From Talinum fruticosum (taxonomy: Eukaryota; Streptophyta; Magnoliopsida; Caryophyllales; Talinaceae), in the NCBI GenBank assembly GCA_021018815.1, contig JAITYX010000152.1, positions 62,001-126,000 on the forward strand: a stretch of 64,000 bases of DNA, given 5' to 3'. Both the position numbers and the translations under genes were made by a program. Positions 47,254 to 56,934 of this stretch are shown piece by piece. The stretch's first letter is position 1; the number at the start of each line of letters is the position of its first letter. The notes under the pieces are model-generated. The model searched no databases, was not told where the DNA came from, and worked only from the letters and a program-made list of their open reading frames with translations.

Positions 47254-49464
47254 TCAAATTTGTGGGGATACCCTTTTCCAAGTTTGAAAAAATTTGGGTA
47301 TGTTGAAGCTTGTGGAAAGTTGAGAAAGGACATGCTCTTTTGTGCTTTTGAAGGCCTCCAGGACCTTTTCTTTCATGCCCGGCCAGAAGTGGTGTTCTTC
47401 TAGCAAGCTCACGACGTTGTAAGAGCAAACTTGGCCAGCAAAGGCTTCATGATAAAGTATGCAAAACCGAGTGAGATCATTACCCTTTGGAGATAAAGGA
47501 TCCGGTTCCACATACTCCTTTAAGTCCTCTAGAGCTTCCATGTCCGGCCACAAGGGATTCTCCCTTAACATAGACAAAATCAAGCTTTCACGTTCAGCCC
47601 ATCCTTCATTGCACACTCTAGGCAATTCTTGTGTACCACAATTGGAACTCAAAAACCGGTTGTCTACAATAAGGAAGTCATTTTGCTCAAAGAGACTAAG
47701 CACTTTCCATGGACTTTCTAGGCCACTAACCATCAACTCTTCAATTTGTTTTTGGGCCTTTTGAACACTTGTGGAGCTTATGTGACATGCGGGTTTGCTG
47801 GACAAAAGGGTGTTTGTGTTTGGGTGGTGTATGGTTTTTTGTGGAGGAAGGCCGAATGGGTTTGTATTTGGAGGAGTCCGGGCAGATTTGTTTTGGGGAG
47901 TTTCGGTGTGAAATTGTGGGTTTTGGGGTAGTGGAATGAGCTCTTGAATGGGGCTAAGCTCAAGTTGCTTTCTCTTGGACAGATTCGCAAGGGCGGTAAG
48001 AGCATTAAAACACCACACAAGTTTGGTTAATACAAGCCAAAACAGATTGGCTTCCATCTTGTCAATTCTAGCTTCATGGACAGATTTGGTGTGGCCCGGA
48101 ATCAAGGCCTCATGGCTGGAAAAATGACATTTTAGGAGGTTAAGAATTTCCTCCTTGGGTCTCAATAACACCATTTGCTTCTTAGGACAAGTAGCAAGGC
48201 AGCCATGGTGTATAAATTGGAAGAACAAGTCACTAGCTCCGCCATTAGCAAACAATTTTGTTCCCTTGAACAAATTCTCCTCATGCACTAGTGGTTCTCC
48301 AAAATCATACTCAACAACAAACAAGCACATTAGCTTATAAAAATGGGAAACACAATTTTCCAATGGATTAAAAGAGATATACCTCTTTGCCAACTTATGG
48401 ACTTCTTGTTTGTACCTCTCGGTTTGCCAATGGGTTGGTAAAGAGAATAACCATGAAAGTTCAACTCCATAAATACTCAATTGTTGTTGCTCTTGGCAAC
48501 TCATCAAACACAATAAGATCCTTTGATCTTCAAAGTAGTAACTCCAACATGTAAGTGTGAATAAGATAGTCAAAATTCTTTTTGGGCGCTTCACACAATC
48601 CGGGTATAGTCTTTGGAGATTTCTTTCAACAATAAACACCCAAGTAAATTGTTCAAAAACAATTTTACAATCTTCCAAATGTAAAGGAATAGAACACCTC
48701 ATAGAAATTGCACCATTTAATTTTTGAGGTTCTCCTTGTTCTATCACTTTAAATTTCATCTCAAGCTCTTCCTCATGCTCAACTTCATGATCTTCATTGT
48801 GCAACTTGGGCAGTCCACTCACGGCCAGAATGGGAACAGAAATGGGGAATGGATTTTTGGGAGGAAAATGGTCAAGTGAGGTTAAGGGTTCTTTGGTGAT
48901 GGAAGGGGTATTTTGTGGGGGCTCAAAGGGCTGGACAGTAGGTGGTTGGTGGCTATTTGGAAGGCTTGGTTTGGTGCTTTGGGGTGGAGAAAGTGGGGGC
49001 TGGTTGGTTGGCTTTGGTGGGGAAATGTGGGGGCTCTTTTTGTGGAGTGCTGGGGTATTTTGTGGAGGTGGAGAGGGCTGGGCATTCGGTGTTTTGGAAA
49101 GAGAAGAAGGGGCTGAAAGTTTAGGGGAAAGAGAAGACAAACCTTCCTTGTTATGGTGTGTGCTCTCGGTGGGAAGGGAGTTGTATTTGAATGGACAAAA
49201 TTTCTTTAGCAACTTCCCTCTTAGCTTGCTCCATGTATGCACTCTTTCTTTGCCTCTTGTCTTTCTTCTCACTTTGTAGGTTGTCCACCAAATGAGGGCA
49301 TGACTCCTCAATTTTGACACAACAATCTCAACCTTCTCATTCTCCATTAAGCTCAAGTTTGCAAAGGCTTCATCAACCTTGACAAACCAACTAACAAATT
49401 GATTTTGTTGGCCATAGAATTTAGGCACAAGTAGGCTAACCAACTCAAAGTTAGAAGATGTCAT
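47254..49464 (-). CDS. Short Gag + X polyprotein, 736 codons, best intact copy
   Basis: The start ATG at 49464 lies 185 bp inside the primer site. Residues 10-95 are Gag-like, with a WW pair at 59-60. About 110-240 is a proline-rich linker (PSPPPQNTP, ISPPKPTNQPP). From about 255 comes the X region (MRCSIPLHLEDCKIVFEQFTWVFIV, NLQRLYPDCVKRPK). A hydrophobic run LFWLVLTKLVWCFNALTAL at about 472-494 could cross a membrane or form a buried helix. X is shared with the protease-X frame at 52306-54186 (MRCSFPLHLEECKIVVEQFTWVF). I do not recognise X as any polymerase, integrase, protease or known envelope domain. The length equality of internal regions with 35180-40085 suggests a mobile lineage. Probable role: particle or RNA-binding protein acting with a partner's enzymes. 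Confidence 0.87.
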   Translation of the reverse strand: MTSSNFELVSLLVPKFYGQQNQFVSWFVKVDEAFANLSLMENEKVEIVVSKLRSHALIWWTTYKVRRKTRGKERVHTWSKLRGKLLKKFCPFKYNSLPTESTHHNKEGLSSLSPKLSAPSSLSKTPNAQPSPPPQNTPALHKKSPHISPPKPTNQPPLSPPQSTKPSLPNSHQPPTVQPFEPPQNTPSITKEPLTSLDHFPPKNPFPISVPILAVSGLPKLHNEDHEVEHEEELEMKFKVIEQGEPQKLNGAISMRCSIPLHLEDCKIVFEQFTWVFIVERNLQRLYPDCVKRPKRILTILFTLTCWSYYFEDQRILLCLMSCQEQQQLSIYGVELSWLFSLPTHWQTERYKQEVHKLAKRYISFNPLENCVSHFYKLMCLFVVEYDFGEPLVHEENLFKGTKLFANGGASDLFFQFIHHGCLATCPKKQMVLLRPKEEILNLLKCHFSSHEALIPGHTKSVHEARIDKMEANLFWLVLTKLVWCFNALTALANLSKRKQLELSPIQELIPLPQNPQFHTETPQNKSARTPPNTNPFGLPPQKTIHHPNTNTLLSSKPACHISSTSVQKAQKQIEELMVSGLESPWKVLSLFEQNDFLIVDNRFLSSNCGTQELPRVCNEGWAERESLILSMLRENPLWPDMEALEDLKEYVEPDPLSPKGNDLTRFCILYHEAFAGQVCSYNVVSLLEEHHFWPGMKEKVLEAFKSTKEHVLSQLSTSFNIPKFFQTWKRVSPQI

Positions 49465-49648
49465 TTCAGCTCTCCAAAATCCAAATGTGAAGGGTACGGT
49501 GGTGGAGAAAAAAATGGACAGAAAAATATTTTGTGGTTTCTTTTTTTTTTTTTTTGTGGATGAACGGTTTGGGATTTTTGTGGAGCTGGCTGTTTTTGTG
49601 TTTTTGGTTTATGGGGAAATGGATACAATCACCCAAGGTTCAGAACTT

Positions 49649-49660
49649 GCTCTGATACCA
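49649..49660 (-). promoter_or_regulatory. Primer-binding site, initiator tRNA-Met
   Basis: TGGTATCAGAGC on the minus strand, four bases from the 5' LTR at 49665. Confidence 0.9.
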
Positions 49661-49664
49661 AAAA

Positions 49665-50922
49665 TGATGTGTAGTGGGAGGCGGAAGCAAAAGGAAGCAA
49701 AACCGCAAGAAAACCAAGCTGGCCAGAATAGGACCTGCAGGTGCGGTTCTGGGGAAAAGGGTGAAAGGAGGGGTAAATGGTCTTGGTTTTGGACGAAATT
49801 TGGTGGAGAGGTAGTTAACTGGTTGGGAAAGGTTATGGTAAAATTTGGGCAGCATCCAAGGTCGGGATCACCTTGAGCCAAACGCAAACAGAAAGCCTCA
49901 CTGGGTGGCTGTCCAGAATGAGGTTCTTTGTTTGTTTTTGGTGCTGGGGATGGAGTTCTTCTTGGATTGAGCTGAGATTTGGAGGGAATGGACTCAACGC
50001 ATGTAAGATGAAGTGTGTGAAATTTGGGAGAGAGATGATTCGTGGATTGGGAGATATGGTTGATGGAAGTCGCTGGATAGAACCTGGATTCTGGCTTGGA
50101 TACAGAAACACCACCAAGCTGAATCAAGGGGCACTCTTAAACGGTCCGGATACAGAAACACCACCGGGGCTTAAGAGACTCAAAGGACACCACCAAGCTT
50201 GCCAAGGCTCGGATACAGCAATGAGGATTCAAAGGGTTGAGAAATCCATCTCACAAGAGCAAAGCTCAAATTCATATATTCATCAAAAGTGTCTTTACAA
50301 TGGAGCATAGGTGCTGAATATATAATGCCTAACAATGGCATTTTACAAGCTGAAACTAAGCTGGAAAATAAAGTAAAAATGATAATAAAACTACTAAGAT
50401 TCTTTCCCCTCCTCCAAGTTAAGCTAGAGTGAATTCTAGCCAAGTATTGCAAAATTGGGAACATGTGGTTGTGGCTTGTTTTCCCCTTTCCCAAGCTTCT
50501 CAATTAGATGCTTCTAGACTTCCTTGTAATGCTCTTCCTTTGTTGCTCTCTTTCCGGCCTAGGTAGCATCATATGACAATATGGACCGACCATATTTAAG
50601 CACTAAATTATTTATGAACATGAGCTGGATAAGGACACGTGCTGGACAAGGCCACGTGCTGGATAAGGCTGAATCCACTTGCTTTAACATGGAGGAATTT
50701 AGGTGGCTAGCTTTGGCTAGCTTTGATTCTTCTTCTAGGCTCTTAGGTAAATAATTATTTATGAACATAAGGCCATAAAAAATCACTTCGCCGGTTGCTC
50801 ATCCTCCGGGATAAAAAATGAATAAGGGAAATTCAAGTGTTTTCGGTTCATTGCCATGCTTGTTTGATCTCTCTTGATCATTAATCTTCGGTCCATGGCC
50901 AAGGGCTGTCCACTTTCCATCA
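49665..50922 (-). repeat. 5' LTR of element 45968-50922
   Basis: It is 1,258 bp, equal in length to its mate. Stem-loop block 50087-50220, TATA-like motif near 50316-50326. It is followed by GAGGG and then the resumed outer LTR. Confidence 0.95.
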
Positions 50923-50927
50923 GAGGG

Positions 50928-52121
50928 GTAAATGATCTTGGATTTGGACGAAACTTGGAGGGGAGTGAGGTAACTGATGGAGGAAGGTTGTGGCCAAGTT
51001 TCGTGAATTTTGGATAAGGGGCACTACCTGAACAGAGAGCCAGAAGTTGATGCTGCTGGCTGGATGTACAGATTGATACCCTTTGTTTGGTTTTGATGTG
51101 GAGGACGGAGAGGTTCTTGGATGGGGCTGAAATTTGGAGGAATGGAAGTAGATGGACTGGAAGGATTGTGGTTCAAATTTGGCGAAAAATGGCTGAGGTA
51201 GATTGGGAGATATGGAATTGGCAAAGTCAGGTGGATAGTACCATGATCCAAGCTCGGATACGAAAACACCACCGAGTAAGAATCGAGGGGCGCTCTCAAA
51301 CGGTCCGGATACAGAAACACCACCGGGAGTTTGGGAGACTCACAGGACACCACCTAGATGCCACACCTAGGATACAGCTTTGAGGATTCTAGAGGCTCGA
51401 GAAATCCATCTCGAAAAGAGTACAACACTCAAGTTCGTATATTCATCAAAAGTTGTTTTTACAATGAAGCATATGATGCTGAATTTATAATGCTTCATAC
51501 GAGCATTTACATAACGAATTTAAGCTGAAAAGCATGAAAATTAAATCAAATAAAAATGCTAACTAATTAGATGCTTTCCTCCTCTCCAAGTTAAGCTTGG
51601 ATGAATTCTAGCCAAGCATTTGGTGAATTGGGAACATGTGGCCATGGTTTGTTTTCCCTTTTGCAAGCTTCTAACAAACCATCTTCCACCATGGTGAGTG
51701 CTTCTAGAATGCTCCCCTTTAGGCTCCCTTGAGTGCTCTCCTTAGGCGTGTGACCTTATGCTCTTTTGGACCTTTGGACCGGCCAGAACATGCAGCAAAT
51801 TATCCCTTGGACCGGCCAGAACATGCATCAAATTATTTATGTTCAAATGACACTTCACGGTTTTGACAAGGCTAATCTCATCTTGCTTCAACGTGGAGAA
51901 TTTGGCTAGCTTGATTCTTTTGGGCTATCTTACTTAGCTCCTCGGATGAGCTTTTATTTATGAGCATGAATTCACGAAAGACCAAACTCTTGACATTTTA
52001 TCCTCCGGGTTCAAAAATAAACAAAGGAAATTCAAGTGTGGCTAGTTGATTTTCATGTGTGCTTGATCTCATTCGATGACTTGCCTTCGGTCCATAGTCT
52101 AGGGCTGTCCACTTTCCATCA
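50928..52121 (-). repeat. Outer element 3' LTR, main part (continues from 45861-45967)
   Basis: Together with 45861-45967 it makes about 1,301 bp. Stem-loop block 51246-51378 (CCTAG/CTAGG, GTTTG/CAAAC and CTCGG/CCGAG types). The middle differs from its mate LTR: here GCTTCATACGAGCATTTACATAACG, split as a patch near 51486-51515. The mate has an unrelated AAGCAACAAAATAACATT at that place, so one LTR was converted. Confidence 0.92.
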
Positions 52122-52426
52122 CTCTCCCCTTGTAGAGAAGAATTTGCCCTCAAATTCTCAAAATTGTCATTTTCCAAAATTGGAAAAATTTTGGTCATGT
52201 TGAAGCATGCGGTAGAGTTGGTGATGGAATGCCCTTCCGTTGACATTTCTCTGAAAATGTTTTCAACATTTTCCTTCACATCCGACCAGAATGGGTGCTC
52301 CTCTATCATATTCTTAGTGTAGAAATGGACTTGGTCAACAAAAATTCCAGAGAGAGGTACACAAGTCCGAATACTCTTGGGAAGAAGAACAACTCCCTTT
52401 GGTACCAAAAAATTGGTCCTACACAT
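51998..52426 (-). pseudogene. C-terminal tail of the protease-X polyprotein, shifted frame
   Basis: It continues the 52306-54186 frame after a shift near 52415. The segment has KGVVLLPKSIRTCVP, EEHPFWSDVKENVE and FNMTKIFPILE. These parallel the tails of the 11623-11892 and 47254-49464 frames (EEHHFWPGMKEKVLE, FNIPKFF). It reads through the polypurine tract into the LTR, as the 795-codon copy does. The conserved tail may be the end of X. Function unknown. Confidence 0.6.
52122..52133 (-). promoter_or_regulatory. Polypurine tract of the outer element
   Basis: ACAAGGGGAGAG on the minus strand, adjoining the 3' LTR end at 52121. Confidence 0.85.
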
Positions 52427-54227
52427 GCCTCTAAGAATTGTAGAGCTCCCATGTTCAACTTTAAGGGATGCTCCCTTAACATAGTCATAGTCATGCCGTA
52501 ATGCCCAATAATTCCTTCATTATACAGCTCTCGAATATCACAATGAGATGTGCACAGCCGGCTGTCTACAAGAAGGAAGTCATCTTGCTCGAAGAGACTA
52601 AGCACTTTCCACGGACTGTCTAGGCCACTAACCATCAATTCTGCAATTTGCTTTTGGGCCTCATGAACACCCTTGGAACTTATGTCACATGTAGGTTTAG
52701 GCAAAAGGGTATTTGGATGGGGTAAGGTTCTTTGTGGGGAAAAGCCGAAAGGATTTTTGTTTGGAAGCATTTGGGCAGATTTGGCTTGTGGAGTTTTGGG
52801 TGAAGAATTTTGGGGTAGGCTTAAAACTTGTTTGTATGTAATTTTGGCCTCAAATTCTTCCAAGGTTAAATGAACCTTGATTACCCAACAATTGAAGGCT
52901 CTCATGAATTCCCAAATCATAAGGACAGCAAGAGCATTCAAGCTCCACACAAGTCTAGAAAATACAAGCCAAAACAGATTGGCTTCCAACATTCTTTTCA
53001 CGGTTATAGCTCCTTGGACAGATTTGGTGTGGTGCTTGAACAAAGCCTCATGGCTGGGAAAATGGCATTCTAAGAGGTTGAGAATTCCCTCTTTGGGTTT
53101 CAACAAAATCATTTGCTCCTTACAACAAATAGTAAGGCAGCCATGGTGTGTAGATGGTAAGAACAACTCACTAGCACCACCGTTAGATGTACAAAATTCT
53201 GCTCCCTTGAACAATTTTTCATGCGCCAGCAGCTCTTCAAAATAATGCTCAATACTATAAAACCTCATTAGCTTATAAGCATGGAAGACACAATCCTCAA
53301 ATGGAGTTGATGAATTATACCTCATTGCCACATTGTTGGCTCTTTGGTTACTCCTTTGAATCACAAAGTGGAAGCTCCAACAAGTTGACGAATACATAAA
53401 AACCAAATCTCCTTTTGGCCGCTTCACACATTCCGGGTATAATCTTTGGAGGTTCTTTTCAATAATAAATACCCATGTAAATTGCTCAACAACAATTTTA
53501 CATTCCTCCAAATGTAAAGGAAATGAACACCTCATGGAAAATGTATCATTTGTTTTTTGAGGCTTTCCTTGTCTTACCACTTTGGACATCAACTCAATCC
53601 TTTCCATTGGATAGAACTCACGCTCAACTTCATGCTGCTTGTATAATTCACTCATGGACAGATTATCAACAAGCAAGTGGTATGGAATTTTTGGGACAGA
53701 ATGGTTGAATTTGGCTAAGGTCTCTTTGGTGGTGGAAGGGGTATTTTGAGGCGGACTTTCAGTTTCGGGTGTTGTTAACATGGCTGGCTTTTGAATGGGC
53801 TCATTTGGTTTGGGTCTTGGAAGTTGGCTAGGTGACAAGGGAACCAAGGTGATCCTCTTGCCATCTTTGGTAAAAGTATAAGTGTTCAAGAACCCATCAT
53901 GTATGACTCTCCTATCAAAGAGCCATGGTCTCCCAAGCAACATATGACAAGCATCTATTGGAATGATATCACACCATATCTCATCATAATAATTTTTGCC
54001 AATACTAAATGACACAAGGCATCTAGAATTGACTTGGAGATGTTTCTCCTTGATCTGAACCCATTGAAGGTTGTAAGGATGAGGATGGGGTGACACATGA
54101 AGTCCAAGCTTTTCCACCATAGCCGATGAGGCTATATTCATGCAACTACCACCATCAATAATGATAGAGCATACTTTGTTTTGCACGGTTCCTCTTGTGT
54201 GAAAAACATTTTCACGCTGCTCTTCTT
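52306..54227 (-). pseudogene. Protease + X polyprotein, Gag-less, split by an LTR insertion
   Basis: The frame continues in phase from the ATG at 55541 through a solo LTR insertion (54229-55490). Without the insertion the start reads about 30 codons and then the retropepsin: catalytic D in IIIDGGSC (residue 11 counting from the M at 54186) and LLGRPW at 83-88. X begins near residue 218 (MRCSFPLHLEEC) with a hydrophobic run LFWLVFSRLVWSLNALAVL near 400-424. The Gag core and zinc knuckle seen at 11862-13722 are absent. The few residues before the protease (LSGYQNAKEEQRENVFHT) match the sequence just upstream of the protease there (LSGFKDPNEEQREHIFHT), so Gag was deleted. A late frameshift separates the tail (51998-52426). 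Dead in its present state. Confidence 0.82.
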
Positions 54228-54228
54228 T

Positions 54229-55485
54229 GATGGAAAGTGGACAGCCCTAGACTATGGACCGAAGGCAGGTCATCGAATGAGATCAAGCACACATGAAAAT
54301 CAACTAGCCACACTTGAATTTCCTTTGTTTATTTTTGAACCCGGAGGATAAAATGTCAAGAGTTTGGTCTTTCGTGAATTCATGCTCATAAATAAAAGCT
54401 CGTCCGAGGAGCTAAGTAAAATAGCCCAAAAGAATCAAGCTAGCCAAATTCTCCACGTTGAAGCAAGATGAGATTAGCCTTGTCAAAACCGTGAAGTGTC
54501 ATTTGAACATAAATAATTTGATGCATGTTCTGGCCGGTCCAAGGGATAATTTGCTGCATGTTCTGGCCGGTCCAAAGGTCCAAAAGAGCATAAGTTCACA
54601 CGCCTAAGGAGAGCACTCAAGGGAGCCTAAAGGGGAGCATTCTAGAAGCACTCACCATGGTGGAAGATGGTTTGTTAGAAGCTTGCAAAAGGGGAAAACA
54701 AACCATGGCCACATGTTCCCAATTCACCAAATGCTTGGCTAGAATTCATCCTAGCTTAACTTGGAGAGGAGGAAAGCATCTTTATTATTTTTAGATTTAA
54801 TTTTCAGCTTAGCTAAATGTTATTTTGTTGCTTATAAATTCAGCTCATATGCTTCATTGTAAAGACACTTTTGATGAATATATGAATTTGAGCTTTGCTC
54901 TTGAGATGGATTTCTCAACCTTTTGAATCCTCAAAGCTGTATCCGTGCTTGGCCTCACGGTGGTGTCCTTTGAGTCACTTAAGTCCCGGTGGTGTTTCTG
55001 TATCCGGATCGCTTAGGTGCGCCCCTTGATTCACTCGGTGGTGTTTCGTATCCGAGCTTGAGTCAAGGTACTATCCAGCGACTTTGCCATTCCATATCTC
55101 ACAATCTACCCAGCCATTTCACTCCAAATTTTAACCACAATCCTTCCAGCAAGTCTACTTCCATCCCTCCAATTTTCAGCTCCATCCAAGAACCCCTCCG
55201 TCCTCCACACCAAAACCAAACAAAGGGTATCAACCTGTACGTCCAGCCAGCAGCACCAACTTCTGGCTATTTGTTCAGGTAGTTCCCCTTATCCAAAATT
55301 CACGAAACTTGGCCACAACCTTCCTCCATCAGTTACCTCACTCCCTCCAAGTTTCGTCCAAATCCAAGAACATTTACCCCTCTTTTCACCCTTTTCCCCA
55401 GAACCGCACCTGCAGGTCCTAATCTGCCCGGTTGTGTGTTTTGCGGTTTTTCCATCTTTTTCTTTGCTTCCGCCACTACACATCA
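54229..55485 (+). mobile_element. Solo LTR inside the protease-X frame, plus orientation
   Basis: It is about 1,257 bp with target duplication TCTTT (54224-54228, 55486-55490). The first base of the expected TGATGG tip is missing or shared with the duplication. TATA-like CTTATAAATT at 54831-54840. It restores the host reading frame exactly when removed with one duplication. Confidence 0.92.
54938..55066 (+). ncRNA. Triple stem-loop block in LTR leader
   Basis: Hairpin 1 CCGTG/CACGG. Hairpin 2 CACTTAAG-CCGG paired to CCGG-CTTAGGTG (one G-U). Hairpin 3 TTGATTCA-CTCGG paired to CCGAG-TGAGTCAA (one G-U). All three stems differ in sequence from those at 45193 yet pair equally well. Confidence 0.72.
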
Positions 55486-55490
55486 TCTTT

Positions 55491-55541
55491 TGCATTTTGA
55501 TATCCGCTCAAATACCTTGTCAAAAACAAGCTGACGTTCAT
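55491..55541 (-). pseudogene. N-terminal stub of the Gag-less protease-X frame
   Basis: The ATG at 55541 opens 17 codons (MNVSLFLTRYLSGYQNA) that join in frame to 54227 when the solo LTR is removed. It stands where a Gag start would be, 87 bp inside the primer site, so translation would go almost directly into protease. Confidence 0.6.
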
Positions 55542-55627
55542 GGCTGGGAAATTTTGAGGTGCTGGCTGTTTTTTTGGATTTTTTTGTTTATGGGGAAATG
55601 AACACAATCACCCAAGGTTCGGAACTT

Positions 55628-55638
55628 GCTCGATATCA
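55628..55638 (-). promoter_or_regulatory. Degenerate primer-binding site of the outer element
   Basis: The minus strand reads TGATATCGAGC, one base shorter and one base changed from the intact TGGTATCAGAGC of the other copies. It still lies four bases from the LTR. Priming would probably be impaired. Confidence 0.7.
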
Positions 55639-55653
55639 AAAATGATGTGTAGT

Positions 55654-56934
55654 TGATGGACATTTCCAAAGGCTACAACATACTTGTTCATGATCTCCTT
55701 ACATGCCATTAAGCCAAGAGCCATGAGTTCATGTCAAAGCTACAAAAGGAGCTCAAACCGAAAGGAGATCATATTTTAGCACCTAATCTGGTTCAACTTT
55801 TGCTTGATGAACTAGAGCTTGGTTTATGGTGAAGAATTATATTTTATGTCTTTTGTTATATAAATAATTATTGTTCAAGAGTTGGAGCAAGATAAATCCA
55901 CAAGAGAAGGTCCAAAGCGCCAAGGGAACTCAAACCGTGCACTAAGCGCACAAGCTGGCCGGTTATCACCAAGGACCAAAAGGTGGATGTCTTATGCCTT
56001 AGCCGAATGGGTCATGTGTGGACAGCAACAAGGAGGATTCTAGAAGCATTTCCAAGCATCATCCCTAGTGGAAGAATCTATGTGTTGGACCTATGACAAG
56101 CTTTCTTGCACAAGGGGTAGGAAATACTTGGCTAGGATTAACTTTCATATTAGCCACATGTTCCCAAATTGGCTTGGACAAGGGGCTAACATATCTTAGG
56201 CCATTGATCTTGTAATCTTTCTTTTAGGCCTTAGATTATGTTTTAGTTTTGATTAATTTTCAGCATGTTTTATTTCCTTATAAATAGCCTAGCATTCAGC
56301 CATGTAAAAGTTAGACTTGATGAATATATGAACTTTGCGCTTTGCTCTTTTGAGATGGATTTCTCAACCCCTTGAATTCTCATTGCTGTATCCGAGCCTT
56401 GGCAAGTTTGGTGGTGTCCTTACAATCCCCGGTGGTGTTTCCGTATCCGGATAGATTGCAAGGTGCCCCTCGGTTCAACTTGGTGGTGTTTACGTATCTA
56501 GGCCAGAACCCAGGAACTATCCAGCGACTTTATCATCCCATATCTCCCAATCCACAAATCCTTTCTTCCCCAAATTTCACCCACACCATCCTACACGGGT
56601 TGAGTCCAGTACCACCAAATTTCAGCTCAATCCAAGAAGTATCCCGTCCTCGGCACCAAAAACAAACAAAGGACCTCATCCTGGACAGCCGCCCAGCGTG
56701 ACTTTCTGTTTGGCTTTGGTTCAAGGTGATCCCGACCTTGGATGCTTCCCATATTTTTACCAGCCCTTCCTAACATCCCAAATAACCTTCCCTCCAATTT
56801 TTAGCCAAAACCAAGAACATTTGACCCTCCTTTCACCCTTTTCCCTAGACCCGCACTCTGCAGACCCTATTCTGTCCGGTTGCATTTTCTTGGGTTTTTC
56901 CTTCTTCTTTTGCTTCCGCTCCCACTACACATCA
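55654..56934 (+). mobile_element. Solo LTR nested 11 bp inside an LTR end, plus orientation
   Basis: It is 1,281 bp with target duplication GTAGT (55649-55653, 56935-56939). Its U3 begins TGATGGACATTTCCAAAGG and is unlike the other LTRs over about 600 bp, whereas the stem-loop and U5 parts are clearly the same family. TATA-like CCTTATAAATAGCC at 56277-56290. Confidence 0.93.
56386..56510 (+). ncRNA. Triple stem-loop block with compensatory changes
   Basis: Hairpin 2 has CCTT-CAATC paired to GATTG-AAGG, where 17646 has CTTT/AAAG. Hairpin 3 has outer arms GGTTC/GAACC where 17646 has GATTC/GAATC. Each is a two-sided change that keeps the pair. The hairpin 3 neck is weaker (ACTTGG / CTAGG). Confidence 0.72.

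Larger units (their letters stand above)
45968..50922 (-). mobile_element. Complete non-autonomous element nested in an LTR, short Gag + X class
   Basis: The element is 4,955 bp with target duplication GAGGG (45963-45967, 50923-50927), 107 bp inside the 3' LTR of the outer element. LTRs 45968-47225 and 49665-50922 are each 1,258 bp and nearly identical, so it is young. Polypurine tract 47226-47237, primer site 49649-49660, polyprotein 47254-49464. It has the best preserved frame of its class in the window. Confidence 0.96.
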
